Shown here piece by piece: positions 1-7,621 of a stretch of 64,000 nt of DNA. Origin of the DNA: Variovorax paradoxus (lineage in GTDB: Bacteria; Pseudomonadota; Gammaproteobacteria; Burkholderiales; Burkholderiaceae_C); NCBI RefSeq assembly GCF_009498455.1, contig NZ_CP045644.1:1395001-1459000 (forward strand), read 5' to 3'. Below the pieces are notes generated by a model. The model worked only from the letters and a program-made list of their open reading frames with translations. It did not search any database and had not been told where the DNA came from. A program made the position numbers and the translations under genes. Each line of letters opens with the position of its first letter. Within the stretch, counting starts at the first letter, position 1.

Positions 1-1
1 G

Positions 2-934
2 CGCGTCTTCGACGAGGTGATGGCAGAGCGCAACCTCACGCGCGCCGCCCGCAACCTCGCGATCACCCAGCCGGCCGTGAGCAACTCGCTGCGCCGCCTG
101 CGCGAACTGCTGGGCGACGAGCTCGTGCGGCGTTCCGGTGCGGGCGTGGAGCCCACGCCGCGTGCGCAAGCCCTCTGGCCGACCGTGCGCGACGCCTTGC
201 GCCAGTTGCAGCACACGCTGGCGCCCGGTGAATTCGACGCCGGCACCGCCGACACGACCTTCCTGCTGGCCATGGCCGACGCCACGGCCGCCGAACTCAT
301 GCCGGGGCTGGTGAAGATTGCAGAAGAAGACGCGCCTGCCATTTCGCTGCGCGTGCTACCGCTGACCACACGCGACCCGCGCCGCATGCTGGAGCACGAA
401 GAGGTCGACATGGCCGTCGGCTACTTTCCAGCGGTGATCGCGAGCCTGGCGGCGCGCGGCCAATCCGGGGTGGGGGTGCCGTTCGAGACCCAGCGGCTCT
501 ACCTGGGCCAATATGTATGTGTGATGCGGCGCGGCCATCCCCTGGCGGGGGCGCCGTTGACGCTCGACAGCTATTGCGCGGCGCGTCACCTGCTGGTGAG
601 CTTTTCGGGCCGCCCCTATGGCTTCATCGACCAGACGCTGGGCGCCATGGGGCGCGAGCGGCGGATTGCGGTGACGGTGAACCAGTTCTTCACCGCCGGG
701 CGCGTGGTCGCGAATTCAGACCTGCTGGCGGTCCTGCCGCGCCACTTCGTGAGCGTGACCGGCATCGAGGAGCAACTGGTGGTGCACGACCTGCCGTTCG
801 ACCAGCCGCCGGTGCACGTGGATGCCATCTGGCATCGGCGCGCCCAGCACGGGCATTCCCACGAGTGGCTGCGAACGGCGCTGTTGCGCTCGGCGGCCGC
901 GGCGTTCGCGGGCTCGGTTCATGGACAGGCGTGA
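2..934 (+). CDS. LysR-family transcriptional regulator, NodD/NahR-like, 5' end missing
   Basis: One-component DNA-binding activator or repressor. The open frame runs in from the left edge (first readable codons encode RVFDEVMAERN), so the true start lies upstream; the GTG/ATG at 17-22 are internal. The winged HTH is at the visible N-terminus (LTRAARNLAITQPAVSNSLRRL), followed by a periplasmic-binding-protein-like effector domain to the end. The phrase DMAVGYFP and the overall pattern resemble the NodD/NahR/PcpR subgroup that senses aromatic effectors. That subgroup call is by eye. The target genes are probably left of the window, because the next gene on the right (985-1158) is convergent. 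Inducer unknown. Confidence 0.85.
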   Translation, partial: RVFDEVMAERNLTRAARNLAITQPAVSNSLRRLRELLGDELVRRSGAGVEPTPRAQALWPTVRDALRQLQHTLAPGEFDAGTADTTFLLAMADATAAELMPGLVKIAEEDAPAISLRVLPLTTRDPRRMLEHEEVDMAVGYFPAVIASLAARGQSGVGVPFETQRLYLGQYVCVMRRGHPLAGAPLTLDSYCAARHLLVSFSGRPYGFIDQTLGAMGRERRIAVTVNQFFTAGRVVANSDLLAVLPRHFVSVTGIEEQLVVHDLPFDQPPVHVDAIWHRRAQHGHSHEWLRTALLRSAAAAFAGSVHGQA

Positions 935-984
935 CGTGCCCCCTTGAACCAGGTGCGCCGCTCGAGGCGGCGCGGGCCCGTCAG

Positions 985-1158
985 TTACCTGACGACGCTG
1001 AGCCAGGCGGAAGCCGCAGCACGCAGTTCTTGTGCGTGGTGCGCGCCACGGCCGGCACGGCTGTCGGCGCTTTCCATCAGCGCAGCGGCGTGGCTGGCGG
1101 GGGTCTGGGTCGGCGACGAACGGAAGAAACGGGCCACTTGGGCAAGAAGACTGAACAT
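985..1158 (-). CDS. Small conserved-type hypothetical protein, 57 aa
   Basis: Unrecognised function. The frame starts with ATG at 1158 and ends with TAA at 985-987. It encodes a basic, alanine-rich 57-residue protein beginning MFSLLAQVARFFRS and ending AASAWLSVVR. The middle contains the phrase LMESADSRAGR and the run HHAQELRAA. From memory, very small proteins ending in a similar ELR-A-A...L-VVR pattern recur across Comamonadaceae, usually as orphan genes. No signal peptide or membrane segment is evident. It is convergent with the LysR gene to its left, and its upstream side (1159-1287) is shared with the divergent metallophosphoesterase. It is called over the overlapping plus-strand frame because its composition and C-terminus look protein-like. 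Confidence 0.6.
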   Translation of the reverse strand: MFSLLAQVARFFRSSPTQTPASHAAALMESADSRAGRGAHHAQELRAAASAWLSVVR

Positions 1159-1287
1159 GACGGTGCGCGGCTTGTGGCTGCGACGGGGTTGATTAACGAT
1201 GGATGTAGATTAAGGGTAATCCCTAGTAAAGCAAGCCCCAAGTTATGCATCTCACGCATGATGGGATTCACCTAGACTGATCCGACG

Positions 1288-2094
1288 ATGAAGTTGCAAC
1301 TGCTCTCCGACCTGCACCTGGAATCCCACCCGCGCTTCCATGCCGACCCGATCCCGGGTGCCGACCTGCTGGTGCTCGGCGGCGATATCGGCTCTTACCA
1401 GGAAGGCTCCCGCCTGACAGACACCGACTTCGGCCTGGGCCGCTTCTCGCCGCGCAAGGGCTGGCCGACGCCGGTGGTCTATGTGCCGGGCAACCACGAG
1501 TACGACAACCTCGATTTCGACGCCACGCATACGCGCCTGCGTGCGCTGTGCGAAGAACTCGGCATCCTCTGGCTGGAGCGCGAGACGCTGGTCATCGGGG
1601 GCATCCGCTTCATCGGCACCACGCTGTGGGCCGATTTCGACGCGCTGGTCGAGCCCCGCGACGGCCTTGCCGAGGCGCTCAAGAAGCGCGGCAAGGCGAT
1701 GCGCGCGGCCGACTTCTATCTCGAGAAAATGGCGGGCACGCGAAACGGATTGCCCTTCATGGCGGCCGAAATGCGAGAGCAAGCACTCACATGCCAGGCT
1801 TGGCTGCGCGACGCGCTGGCCCAGCCCTTCGACGGCACGACGGTGGCCATCACCCATTTCGCACCCAGCCTCGCGAGCGCCGATCCGCGCTACGGCCTCA
1901 CGCCCGGTACCGCGGGCTTCTGCAATTCACTCGATGAGTTGCTGCCTCACGCGCAGCTGTGGCTGCACGGCCATCTGCATTGCCCGTTCGACTATGTAAA
2001 GGACGGCTGCCGCGTGGTCGCCAATCCGCTGGGCTACCGCAGCAACGGCGAACAAGAGGGCTACCAGCCCCAGCTGCTGATCGAGGTCCGCTGA
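1288..2094 (+). CDS. Calcineurin-like metallophosphoesterase
   Basis: Predicted cytosolic dinuclear-metal phosphoesterase of 268 residues. The family signature is complete and in order: D8-x-H10 in LSDLHLE, GD at 32-33, GNHE at 68-71, the THFAP histidine near residue 190, and the GHxH block HGHLH near 227-231. All expected metal ligands are present, so the enzyme should be active. The natural substrate cannot be read from the sequence. Members of this short group are usually annotated only as metallophosphoesterases. It stands alone: the gene to its left is divergent and the GntR gene to its right is convergent, with 16 bases between their stops. The ATG at 1288 fits the N-terminal beta strand MKLQLLSD exactly. 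Confidence 0.85.
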   Translation: MKLQLLSDLHLESHPRFHADPIPGADLLVLGGDIGSYQEGSRLTDTDFGLGRFSPRKGWPTPVVYVPGNHEYDNLDFDATHTRLRALCEELGILWLERETLVIGGIRFIGTTLWADFDALVEPRDGLAEALKKRGKAMRAADFYLEKMAGTRNGLPFMAAEMREQALTCQAWLRDALAQPFDGTTVAITHFAPSLASADPRYGLTPGTAGFCNSLDELLPHAQLWLHGHLHCPFDYVKDGCRVVANPLGYRSNGEQEGYQPQLLIEVR

Positions 2095-2110
2095 CCGGCT
2101 GCTTCGCCCG

Positions 2111-2845
2111 TCAGGCGCTGCGGCCCTTCGCCACGAGGCGAATGCCGGGCATGAGTTCGGCGGCGAGTTCGGGCCGTTCGAGCGCGTAGTCGAGGTTCAT
2201 GCGCGCGATCTCGACATGCTCTTCGCCGAGCGCCTGCGCCCGCGAACCCTGGCCGCGCTCGATTGCCTGCACCATCGCGTGGTGCGTGCGGTGCGCCTGC
2301 CGCATCCATTGCTGGCCCTCTTCCATCGACGACTGCATGGGCAGCATCGCGCTGGGCGCGGCAAAGGGCTGGCCGCCGAGCATGTCCATCACGCGCTTGA
2401 GCGCGAGGTTGCCGCAGCCTTCGAGGATCAGCTTGTGGAAGCGGTCGTTCATCTCGACGTACGCGGCGTAGTCGTCGATCTCCATGCTGGGCTTGTTGAC
2501 GGCGCGGTCGCCCTCTTCCAGGCAGTCTTTCAAGTCGCGCAGCAACTGGCGCGACACGCCGTCTTCGGCCAGCAAACGGGCGGCAAAACCTTCGATCACC
2601 CCGCGCACGCGGATCGCGTCGGCCACTTCCTGCGAGGTGAAGCGGCGCATCTGGTAGCCGCCGCTGGGCGACTGCTCGATCAGGCCTTCGTGCTCGAGGC
2701 TGGCCAGCGCCAGGCGCACCGGCGTGCGCGAAGCCCCGAGTTTCTCGGCCAGCGGGATCTCGGCCAGCCGCTCTCCGGGCACGAATTCGCCCTTGAGGAT
2801 CAGGTCGCGCAGTTGCACGAGCACGCGGGATTGTTGGGAGTCCAT
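2111..2845 (-). CDS. GntR-family transcriptional regulator with FCD ligand domain
   Basis: Predicted regulator of the divergent Rieske/glutamine-synthetase-like/ABC operon. It has 244 residues: an N-terminal winged helix (about 5-70, with the phrase ASRTPVRLALASLEHEGLI) and an all-helical FCD effector domain (about 80-220, with MNDRFHKLILEGCGN supplying typical metal or carboxylate-binding residues). FCD regulators usually bind a carboxylated metabolite and repress a neighbouring catabolic operon. ATG at 2845 was chosen because the frame remains open upstream with non-protein-like residues and MDSQQSRVLVQLRD is a normal GntR start. Its stop lies 16 bases from that of the metallophosphoesterase gene. 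Confidence 0.88.
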   Translation of the reverse strand: MDSQQSRVLVQLRDLILKGEFVPGERLAEIPLAEKLGASRTPVRLALASLEHEGLIEQSPSGGYQMRRFTSQEVADAIRVRGVIEGFAARLLAEDGVSRQLLRDLKDCLEEGDRAVNKPSMEIDDYAAYVEMNDRFHKLILEGCGNLALKRVMDMLGGQPFAAPSAMLPMQSSMEEGQQWMRQAHRTHHAMVQAIERGQGSRAQALGEEHVEIARMNLDYALERPELAAELMPGIRLVAKGRSA

Positions 2846-2940
2846 CGGGAGGCGCCAGGGCAGCAGGGAGAGGGATGAATGGGCGGATTCTAGGAGAAGC
2901 GCCCGCCGCTGCACGCAGCATAGCCAAACGGGCGCGTTTG

Positions 2941-2955
2941 TTGCATGCAGTGCAA
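2941..2955. promoter_or_regulatory. Candidate GntR operator, site 1
   Basis: TTGCATGCAGTGCAA is a 15-base interrupted palindrome (TTGCA/TGCAA arms) in the 297-base gap between the divergent GntR and Rieske genes, about 95 bases before the GntR start. Its 11-base core TTGCATGCAGT occurs again in inverted orientation in the second site at 3076-3099. The repeat in a divergent regulator/operon gap is seen directly; the role as an operator is inference. Confidence 0.45.
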
Positions 2956-3048
2956 ACAGATGTGTGTCAAAAACCCACAAACACCTCAGAGCTAACCCTA
3001 TATATGGCGCCTCACAGCCCCAAAACAGGGCGAGTAAGCCGATGAAAG

Positions 3049-3064
3049 TTTGACCTTTGTCAAA
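3049..3064. promoter_or_regulatory. Inverted repeat TTTGAC-N4-GTCAAA in the divergent promoter gap
   Basis: Perfect 6-base arms with a 4-base spacer, 79 bases before the Rieske start. The left arm overlaps a TTGACC hexamer that could serve as a -35 element for the operon; no convincing -10 was fixed. It could be an operator for the GntR protein or for another regulator. Confidence 0.35.
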
Positions 3065-3075
3065 AATCACCAAGA

Positions 3076-3099
3076 CAATGCATACAACTGCATGCAATG
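3076..3099. promoter_or_regulatory. Candidate GntR operator, site 2
   Basis: This site carries TGCAT-N8-ATGCA and, read on the minus strand, the core TTGCATGCAGT found at 2941-2955. It lies 43 bases before the Rieske start, where a bound repressor could block transcription. The rest of the 2846-3142 gap holds no gene. Confidence 0.45.
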
Positions 3100-3142
3100 C
3101 CTGCAGGCCTTCTGACAAAGACCTCTCGATGGAGCCCGCACG

Positions 3143-4474
3143 ATGATCAGCGCCGAGCAAAACGATTTCATCACCCGCGTCGGACCCGGCGCGCCCGCCG
3201 GCAAGCTGCTGCGCCGCTACTGGCAGCCGGTGGCCTTGGCCGACGAACTGGCGGGCCCGCGCCCGGTCAAGCCCGTGAAACTCATGGGCCAGGATTTCGT
3301 GCTGTTCCGCGACGAGAGCGGCCAGCTCGGCATGCTCGACCGCGACTGCCCGCACCGCGGCGCCGACCTCGCCTTCGGCCGACTGGAAAACGGCGGCATC
3401 CGCTGCGCCTTCCACGGCTGGCTGTTCGACGCCAAGGGCAACTGCCTGGAGACGCCGGCCGAGCCCGCCACCAGCAAGCTGTGCAGCCGCATCAAGCAGT
3501 CGGCCTACCCGGTGGTCGAGAAGGCCGGCGTGGTCTTCGCGTACATCGGCGAGGGCGAGCCCCCGGCCTTCCCCGACTTCGACTGCTTCGTCGCGCCCGA
3601 CACCCACACCTTCGCGTTCAAGGGCCTGTTCGAATGCAACTGGCTGCAGGCGCTCGAAGTGGGCATCGACCCTGCGCACGCCTCGTACCTGCACCGCTTC
3701 TTCGAGGACGAAGACACGTCGGAAAGCTACGGCAAGCAGTTCCGCGGCGCCTCGGCCGACTCCGACATGCCCATCACCAAGGTGCTGCGCGAGTACGACC
3801 GCCCCGACATCAGCGTGGAACCCACCGACTACGGCTTCCGCCTCAAGGCGCTGCGCAAGCTCTCGGAAGACACGACCCACGTGCGCGTGACCAACGTGGT
3901 GTTCCCGCAGGCCTTCGTGATCCCGATGAGCGCCGAGATGACCATCTCGCAATGGCACGTGCCGGTCGATGACACGCACTGCTACTGGTACGCCGTGTTC
4001 ACCAGCTTCACGGGCCCGGTCGACAAGCAGCAGATGCGCGACCAGCGCCTGAAGCTGTACGAGCTGCCCGACTACACCTCGCGCAAGAACAAGCGCAACA
4101 ACTACGGCTTCAGCATCGAAGAGCAGCTGACCGAAACCTACACCGGCATGGGCGACGACATCAACGTGCACGACCAGTGGGCGGTGGAGTCGCAGGGCGC
4201 CATCCAGGACCGCACGCGCGAGCACCTGGGCAGCACCGACAAGGGAATCATTGCCTACCGCCGCGTGCTGGTGAAGGCCATCGAAGCCACCCTCGCCGGC
4301 GACAGCGCGCCGATGCTCATCGACGCCGCACAGGCCAGCGCCATGACCGGCCCGCCCTCGATCGACGGCATCGGCAAGGTCGTCGACGAAGCCGCCACCG
4401 AGGCCTACTGGCAGGACGCCGACCGCGCGCGCCGCCTGAAGTCCGACTGGGCCTCCGCACGGCTTGCCACCTGA
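3143..4474 (+). CDS. Rieske non-heme iron oxygenase, phthalate-dioxygenase-type alpha subunit
   Basis: Predicted terminal oxygenase, 443 residues. The N-terminal Rieske [2Fe-2S] domain has the full C-x-H...C-x2-H ligand set (C69, H71, C88, H91). The catalytic domain has the mononuclear-iron motif D176-x2-H179-x4-H184 (IDPAHASYLH) and a downstream block (DQWAVESQG...DRTREHLG) characteristic of phthalate 4,5-dioxygenase-type enzymes, which work as alpha-only multimers. No beta-subunit gene is nearby. It is the first gene of an operon: 11 bases separate it from the glutamine-synthetase-like gene and ferredoxin follows, suggesting that it hydroxylates or N-dealkylates a gamma-glutamylated or amine substrate. 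Substrate unknown. ATG at 3143 fits the family N-terminus. Confidence 0.88.
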   Translation: MISAEQNDFITRVGPGAPAGKLLRRYWQPVALADELAGPRPVKPVKLMGQDFVLFRDESGQLGMLDRDCPHRGADLAFGRLENGGIRCAFHGWLFDAKGNCLETPAEPATSKLCSRIKQSAYPVVEKAGVVFAYIGEGEPPAFPDFDCFVAPDTHTFAFKGLFECNWLQALEVGIDPAHASYLHRFFEDEDTSESYGKQFRGASADSDMPITKVLREYDRPDISVEPTDYGFRLKALRKLSEDTTHVRVTNVVFPQAFVIPMSAEMTISQWHVPVDDTHCYWYAVFTSFTGPVDKQQMRDQRLKLYELPDYTSRKNKRNNYGFSIEEQLTETYTGMGDDINVHDQWAVESQGAIQDRTREHLGSTDKGIIAYRRVLVKAIEATLAGDSAPMLIDAAQASAMTGPPSIDGIGKVVDEAATEAYWQDADRARRLKSDWASARLAT

Positions 4475-4485
4475 GCGCACACGCG

Positions 4486-5931
4486 ATGAACACCAACACA
4501 TTCGTCGACCGCTTCGGCCTCTGGTCCGACGACCAGCATGCGCAGGCGCGCGAACTCGTGCGCCGCATCGACAGCGGCGAGGTGGACACCGTCCGCTTCG
4601 CCTGGCCCGACCAGCACGGCCTGCTGCGCGGCAAGACCCTGGTCGCGGGCGAGGCGCGCTCGGCCCTGTGGGAGGGCGTGAACCTCACCTCCACCCTGCT
4701 GGCCAAGGACACCTCGCACAAGACCGTGTTCCCCGTGTTCTCGCAGGGCGGCGGCTTCGCCATCGAGGGCCTGCAGGGCGGCGCCGACTTCACCATCGTG
4801 GCCGACCCCGCCACCTTCAAGGTGCTGCCCTGGGCGCCGCGCACCGGCTGGATTTTGTGCGACGCCTACATGGCCGACGGCCGGCCCTGCCCCTTCGCGA
4901 CGCGGCAGATCCTGCAGCGCGCGGTGGCGCAGCTCGACGAACTCGGGCTGGACTTCATCGCCGGCCTCGAGGTCGAGTTCCACGTCTTCAAGCTCGAAGA
5001 CGCGCGCATGGGCCTGGGCGACTCGGGCCAGCCCGGCGAACCGCCGCGCGTGTCGCTGCTGTCGCACGGCCACCAGTACCTGACCGAGCTGCGCTACGAC
5101 CGCGTCGACGGCCTCATGGAGCTGCTGCGCTCGCAGCTCGTGGCGCTCGGCCTGCCGCTGCGCTCGCTCGAGATCGAGTTCGGCCCGAGCCAGTTCGAGC
5201 TCACCTTCGGGCCCACGGCCGGCGTGACGCCCGCCGACACCATGGTGCTGTTGCGCAGCGCCATCAAGCAGATCTGCCAGCGCGCCGGCCTGCATGCCAC
5301 CTTCATGTGCCGCCCGAAGATCCCGAACGTGATGTCCAGCGGTTGGCACCTGCACCAGTCGCTGCGCCGCAAGAGCGATGGCGTGAATGCCTTCATGCCC
5401 GAGCCCGGCGGGCGCGACCTCAGCGAGATCGGCATGCACTACCTCGGCGGCCTGAAGGCGCACGCCTGCGGCGCGGCGGCACTGGCCAGCCCGACGATCA
5501 ATGGCTACCGCCGCTACCGCCCCTTCTCGCTGGCGCCCGACCGCGCGATCTGGGCACGCGACAACCGCGGCGCGATGCTGCGCGTGCTCGGCGGCCCGGG
5601 CCAGAACGCCTCGCGCATCGAGAACCGCGTGGGCGAGCCGACGGCCAACCCGTACCTGTACCTCGCGTCGCAGCTGTTCTCGGGCCTGGACGGCATCCGC
5701 CACCAGACCGACGCCGGTCCTTCGGCCGATGCGCCGTACGAAACACCGGCCGAACAGCTGCCGCGATCGTTGAGCGACGCCCTCGCCTGCCTGCGCAAGG
5801 ACGAGATGCTCAACGCACAGATGGGCAAGGTCTTCGTCGACTACCTGTGCCACATCAAGGAAGCGGAAATTGCCCGCTTCAACCTCGAAGTCTCGGAGTG
5901 GGAACACCGCGAGTACTTCGACATGTTCTGA
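4486..5931 (+). CDS. Glutamine-synthetase-family ligase (probable gamma-glutamyl-amine synthetase)
   Basis: ATP-dependent ligase of the glutamine synthetase fold, 481 residues. The N-terminal beta-Grasp part is followed by the catalytic barrel with metal-binding E-x-E (GLEVEFHVF), the second acidic block (EIEFGPSQFELTF), the HLH motif in SGWHLHQSL, the NGYRRYRP segment and ENRVGEPTANPYLYLA near the end. It is not a GlnA housekeeping enzyme: position beside a Rieske oxygenase, ferredoxin and ABC importer matches catabolic homologues such as PuuA, IpuC and the aniline enzymes TdnQ/AtdA1, which attach glutamate to an amine. Amine specificity is inference. ATG at 4486 lies 11 bases after the oxygenase stop; ferredoxin follows after 5 bases. 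Confidence 0.8.
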   Translation: MNTNTFVDRFGLWSDDQHAQARELVRRIDSGEVDTVRFAWPDQHGLLRGKTLVAGEARSALWEGVNLTSTLLAKDTSHKTVFPVFSQGGGFAIEGLQGGADFTIVADPATFKVLPWAPRTGWILCDAYMADGRPCPFATRQILQRAVAQLDELGLDFIAGLEVEFHVFKLEDARMGLGDSGQPGEPPRVSLLSHGHQYLTELRYDRVDGLMELLRSQLVALGLPLRSLEIEFGPSQFELTFGPTAGVTPADTMVLLRSAIKQICQRAGLHATFMCRPKIPNVMSSGWHLHQSLRRKSDGVNAFMPEPGGRDLSEIGMHYLGGLKAHACGAAALASPTINGYRRYRPFSLAPDRAIWARDNRGAMLRVLGGPGQNASRIENRVGEPTANPYLYLASQLFSGLDGIRHQTDAGPSADAPYETPAEQLPRSLSDALACLRKDEMLNAQMGKVFVDYLCHIKEAEIARFNLEVSEWEHREYFDMF

Positions 5932-5936
5932 ACCCC

Positions 5937-6260
5937 ATGCCCACGATCCACTACATCCTCAAGGACGGCACCACACGCGAGGTCGACGCCAAGGTCGGCG
6001 CCAGCGTGATGGAGACCGCCATCCGCGGCAACGTGCGCGGCATCGACGCCGAGTGCGGCGGCTGCTGCTCGTGCGCGACCTGCCACGTCTACGTCGACGA
6101 CGCATTCCTCGAGCTGCTGCCGCCGCCCGACGACATGGAAAGCGCGCTGCTCGATGCCGTCGCGTCCGAGCGCCGGCCCGGTTCGCGCCTGAGTTGCCAG
6201 CTCAGCGTGAGCGCCGCGCTCGATGGCCTCACGGTGCGTGTGCCCGATACACAGGTCTGA
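5937..6260 (+). CDS. [2Fe-2S] ferredoxin, putidaredoxin/adrenodoxin type
   Basis: Electron carrier of 107 residues, predicted to feed the Rieske oxygenase two genes upstream. The cluster ligands match the vertebrate-type pattern C40-x5-C46-x2-C49 and C87, with extra cysteines at 43 and 44 (ECGGCCSCATCHVY, typical of bacterial homologues). No reductase gene accompanies it, so electrons must come from a reductase encoded elsewhere. Phthalate-type oxygenases normally pair with a fused flavin/2Fe-2S reductase, so a free ferredoxin is a slightly unusual partner. The start ATG at 5937 is 5 bases after the previous stop, indicating one transcript. Confidence 0.87.
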   Translation: MPTIHYILKDGTTREVDAKVGASVMETAIRGNVRGIDAECGGCCSCATCHVYVDDAFLELLPPPDDMESALLDAVASERRPGSRLSCQLSVSAALDGLTVRVPDTQV

Positions 6261-6357
6261 CCAGCGCGTCGGGCATCATCGCCCGCTGCCAAACATCCAG
6301 TTACAAGCCAGCGGCGCCCGCGCGGCGCATTCCACTCCCACAGAAAGGCGTTTTTTC

Positions 6358-7563
6358 ATGACGACGACGATGACCAAGCGAACCCTCCTCTCGACCCTGC
6401 TGCTCGCCGGTTTCGGCATGGCGGGTGCGGCCCAGGCACAGACCACTGAGCCGCTGCGCATCGGCCTCATCGCGACCTACTCCGGCCCCTACGCCGACTA
6501 CGGTCGCCAGTTCGACGCAGGCATCGCGCTGTACCTGAAGGAGCACGGCGGCAAGGTGGGCGGGCGCACCGTCGAGATCATCAAGAAGGACACCGCCGGC
6601 CCCGCGCCCGACGCCGCCAAGCGCATCGCGCAGGAACTCATCGTGCGCGACAAGGTGAACGTGCTCACCGGCCTGGACTTCAGCCCCAACGCGTACGCCG
6701 TGGGCGCCATCGCCACGCAGGCCAAGATCCCCACGCTGGTGATGAACGCCGCCTCTTCGGCCATCACCACCAGCTCGCCCTACGTGGCGCGCCTGTCGTT
6801 CACCGTGCAGCAGGTCACCGACCCGATGGCGCGCTACATGCTCAAGCAGGGCGTGAAGGACGCCTACACCGTGGTCGCCGACTACGCCTCGGGCGTCGAT
6901 GCCGAGACCGCGTTCAAGAAGGCCTTCACCGCTGGCGGCGGCAAGGTCTCGGGCGAGGTGCGCACGCCGATGAACAACCCCGACTTCTCGGCCTACGTGC
7001 AGCGCATCAAGGACGCCAAGCCCCAGGCCGTGTTCTTCTTCTTCCCCTCGGGCGTGATGCCGCCGGCCTTCCTCAAGGTGTGGAAGGAGCGCGGCATGGA
7101 GCAGGCCGGCATCAAGCTCTTCGCCACCGGTGAAGCCACCGACGACAGCTACCTGGACGCCACCGGCGACGTGGCGCTGGGCCTGGTCACCAGCCACCAC
7201 TACTCGTTCGCGCACAACTCGCCGAAGAACCAGAAGTTCGTCAAGGACTTCGCCGCCGACAACGGCACCAAGCTGCGCCCGAGCTACTTCGCCGTGACCG
7301 CCTACGACACCATGGCCGCCATCGACCTCGCACTGGCCAAGACCAAGGGCGACACCGGCGGCGACAAGTTCATGGACGCGCTCAAGGGCCTGAGCTTCGA
7401 GAGCCCGCGCGGCCCGATCGAGATCGATGCCGCCACACGCGACATCGTGCAGACCGTCTACATCCGAAAGACCGAGCGCGCCAATGGCCAGCTGGTGAAC
7501 GTGGAGTTCGACAAGTTCGAGCGCGTCAAGGACCCGGCCAAGGAAGCCGCCGCCGCCAAGTAA
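6358..7563 (+). CDS. ABC transporter substrate-binding protein, branched-chain amino acid type (LivK-like)
   Basis: Periplasmic solute receptor of 401 residues, Peripla_BP_6 fold. A cleavable signal peptide ends near residue 27 (AGAAQAQ), preceded by two or three in-frame ATGs; the one at 6358 is taken. The first mature strands (LRIGLIATYSGPYADYGRQ) and the phrase VMNAASSAITTSSPYVAR are typical of Liv receptors for amino acids, amides or aromatic acids. It lies 97 bases after the ferredoxin gene and 58 before the permease genes, so it probably imports the substrate of the oxygenase/ligase module. That link rests on position only. Confidence 0.86.
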   Translation: MTTTMTKRTLLSTLLLAGFGMAGAAQAQTTEPLRIGLIATYSGPYADYGRQFDAGIALYLKEHGGKVGGRTVEIIKKDTAGPAPDAAKRIAQELIVRDKVNVLTGLDFSPNAYAVGAIATQAKIPTLVMNAASSAITTSSPYVARLSFTVQQVTDPMARYMLKQGVKDAYTVVADYASGVDAETAFKKAFTAGGGKVSGEVRTPMNNPDFSAYVQRIKDAKPQAVFFFFPSGVMPPAFLKVWKERGMEQAGIKLFATGEATDDSYLDATGDVALGLVTSHHYSFAHNSPKNQKFVKDFAADNGTKLRPSYFAVTAYDTMAAIDLALAKTKGDTGGDKFMDALKGLSFESPRGPIEIDAATRDIVQTVYIRKTERANGQLVNVEFDKFERVKDPAKEAAAAK

Positions 7564-7593
7564 GCCAACGCCAGCCAACGCCAGCCAACGCCA
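7564..7593 (+). repeat. Three tandem copies of a 10-base unit
   Basis: The decamer GCCAACGCCA is repeated three times exactly, directly after the receptor stop codon and before the permease gene. It is followed by a CAG-rich stretch up to the ribosome-binding site AGGAA. It may be a slippage-prone spacer. No terminator-like hairpin is visible here, although receptor genes often have one at this point. Confidence 0.9.
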
Positions 7594-7621
7594 GCACGCA
7601 GCAGCAGCAAGCAGGAAATTC

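Noticed and set aside
944-1192. Plus-strand 82-codon frame
   Set aside because: Overlaps the minus-strand 57-codon gene; composition is arginine/alanine-rich without recognisable features.
2846-4501. Extension of the GntR gene upstream through the promoter gap and opposite the Rieske gene
   Set aside because: The added residues do not resemble a GntR N-terminus and would cross both candidate operators. The ATG at 2845 gives a normal start.
7564-7593. CRISPR-like repeat
   Set aside because: Three copies of only 10 bases with no spacers and no cas genes.
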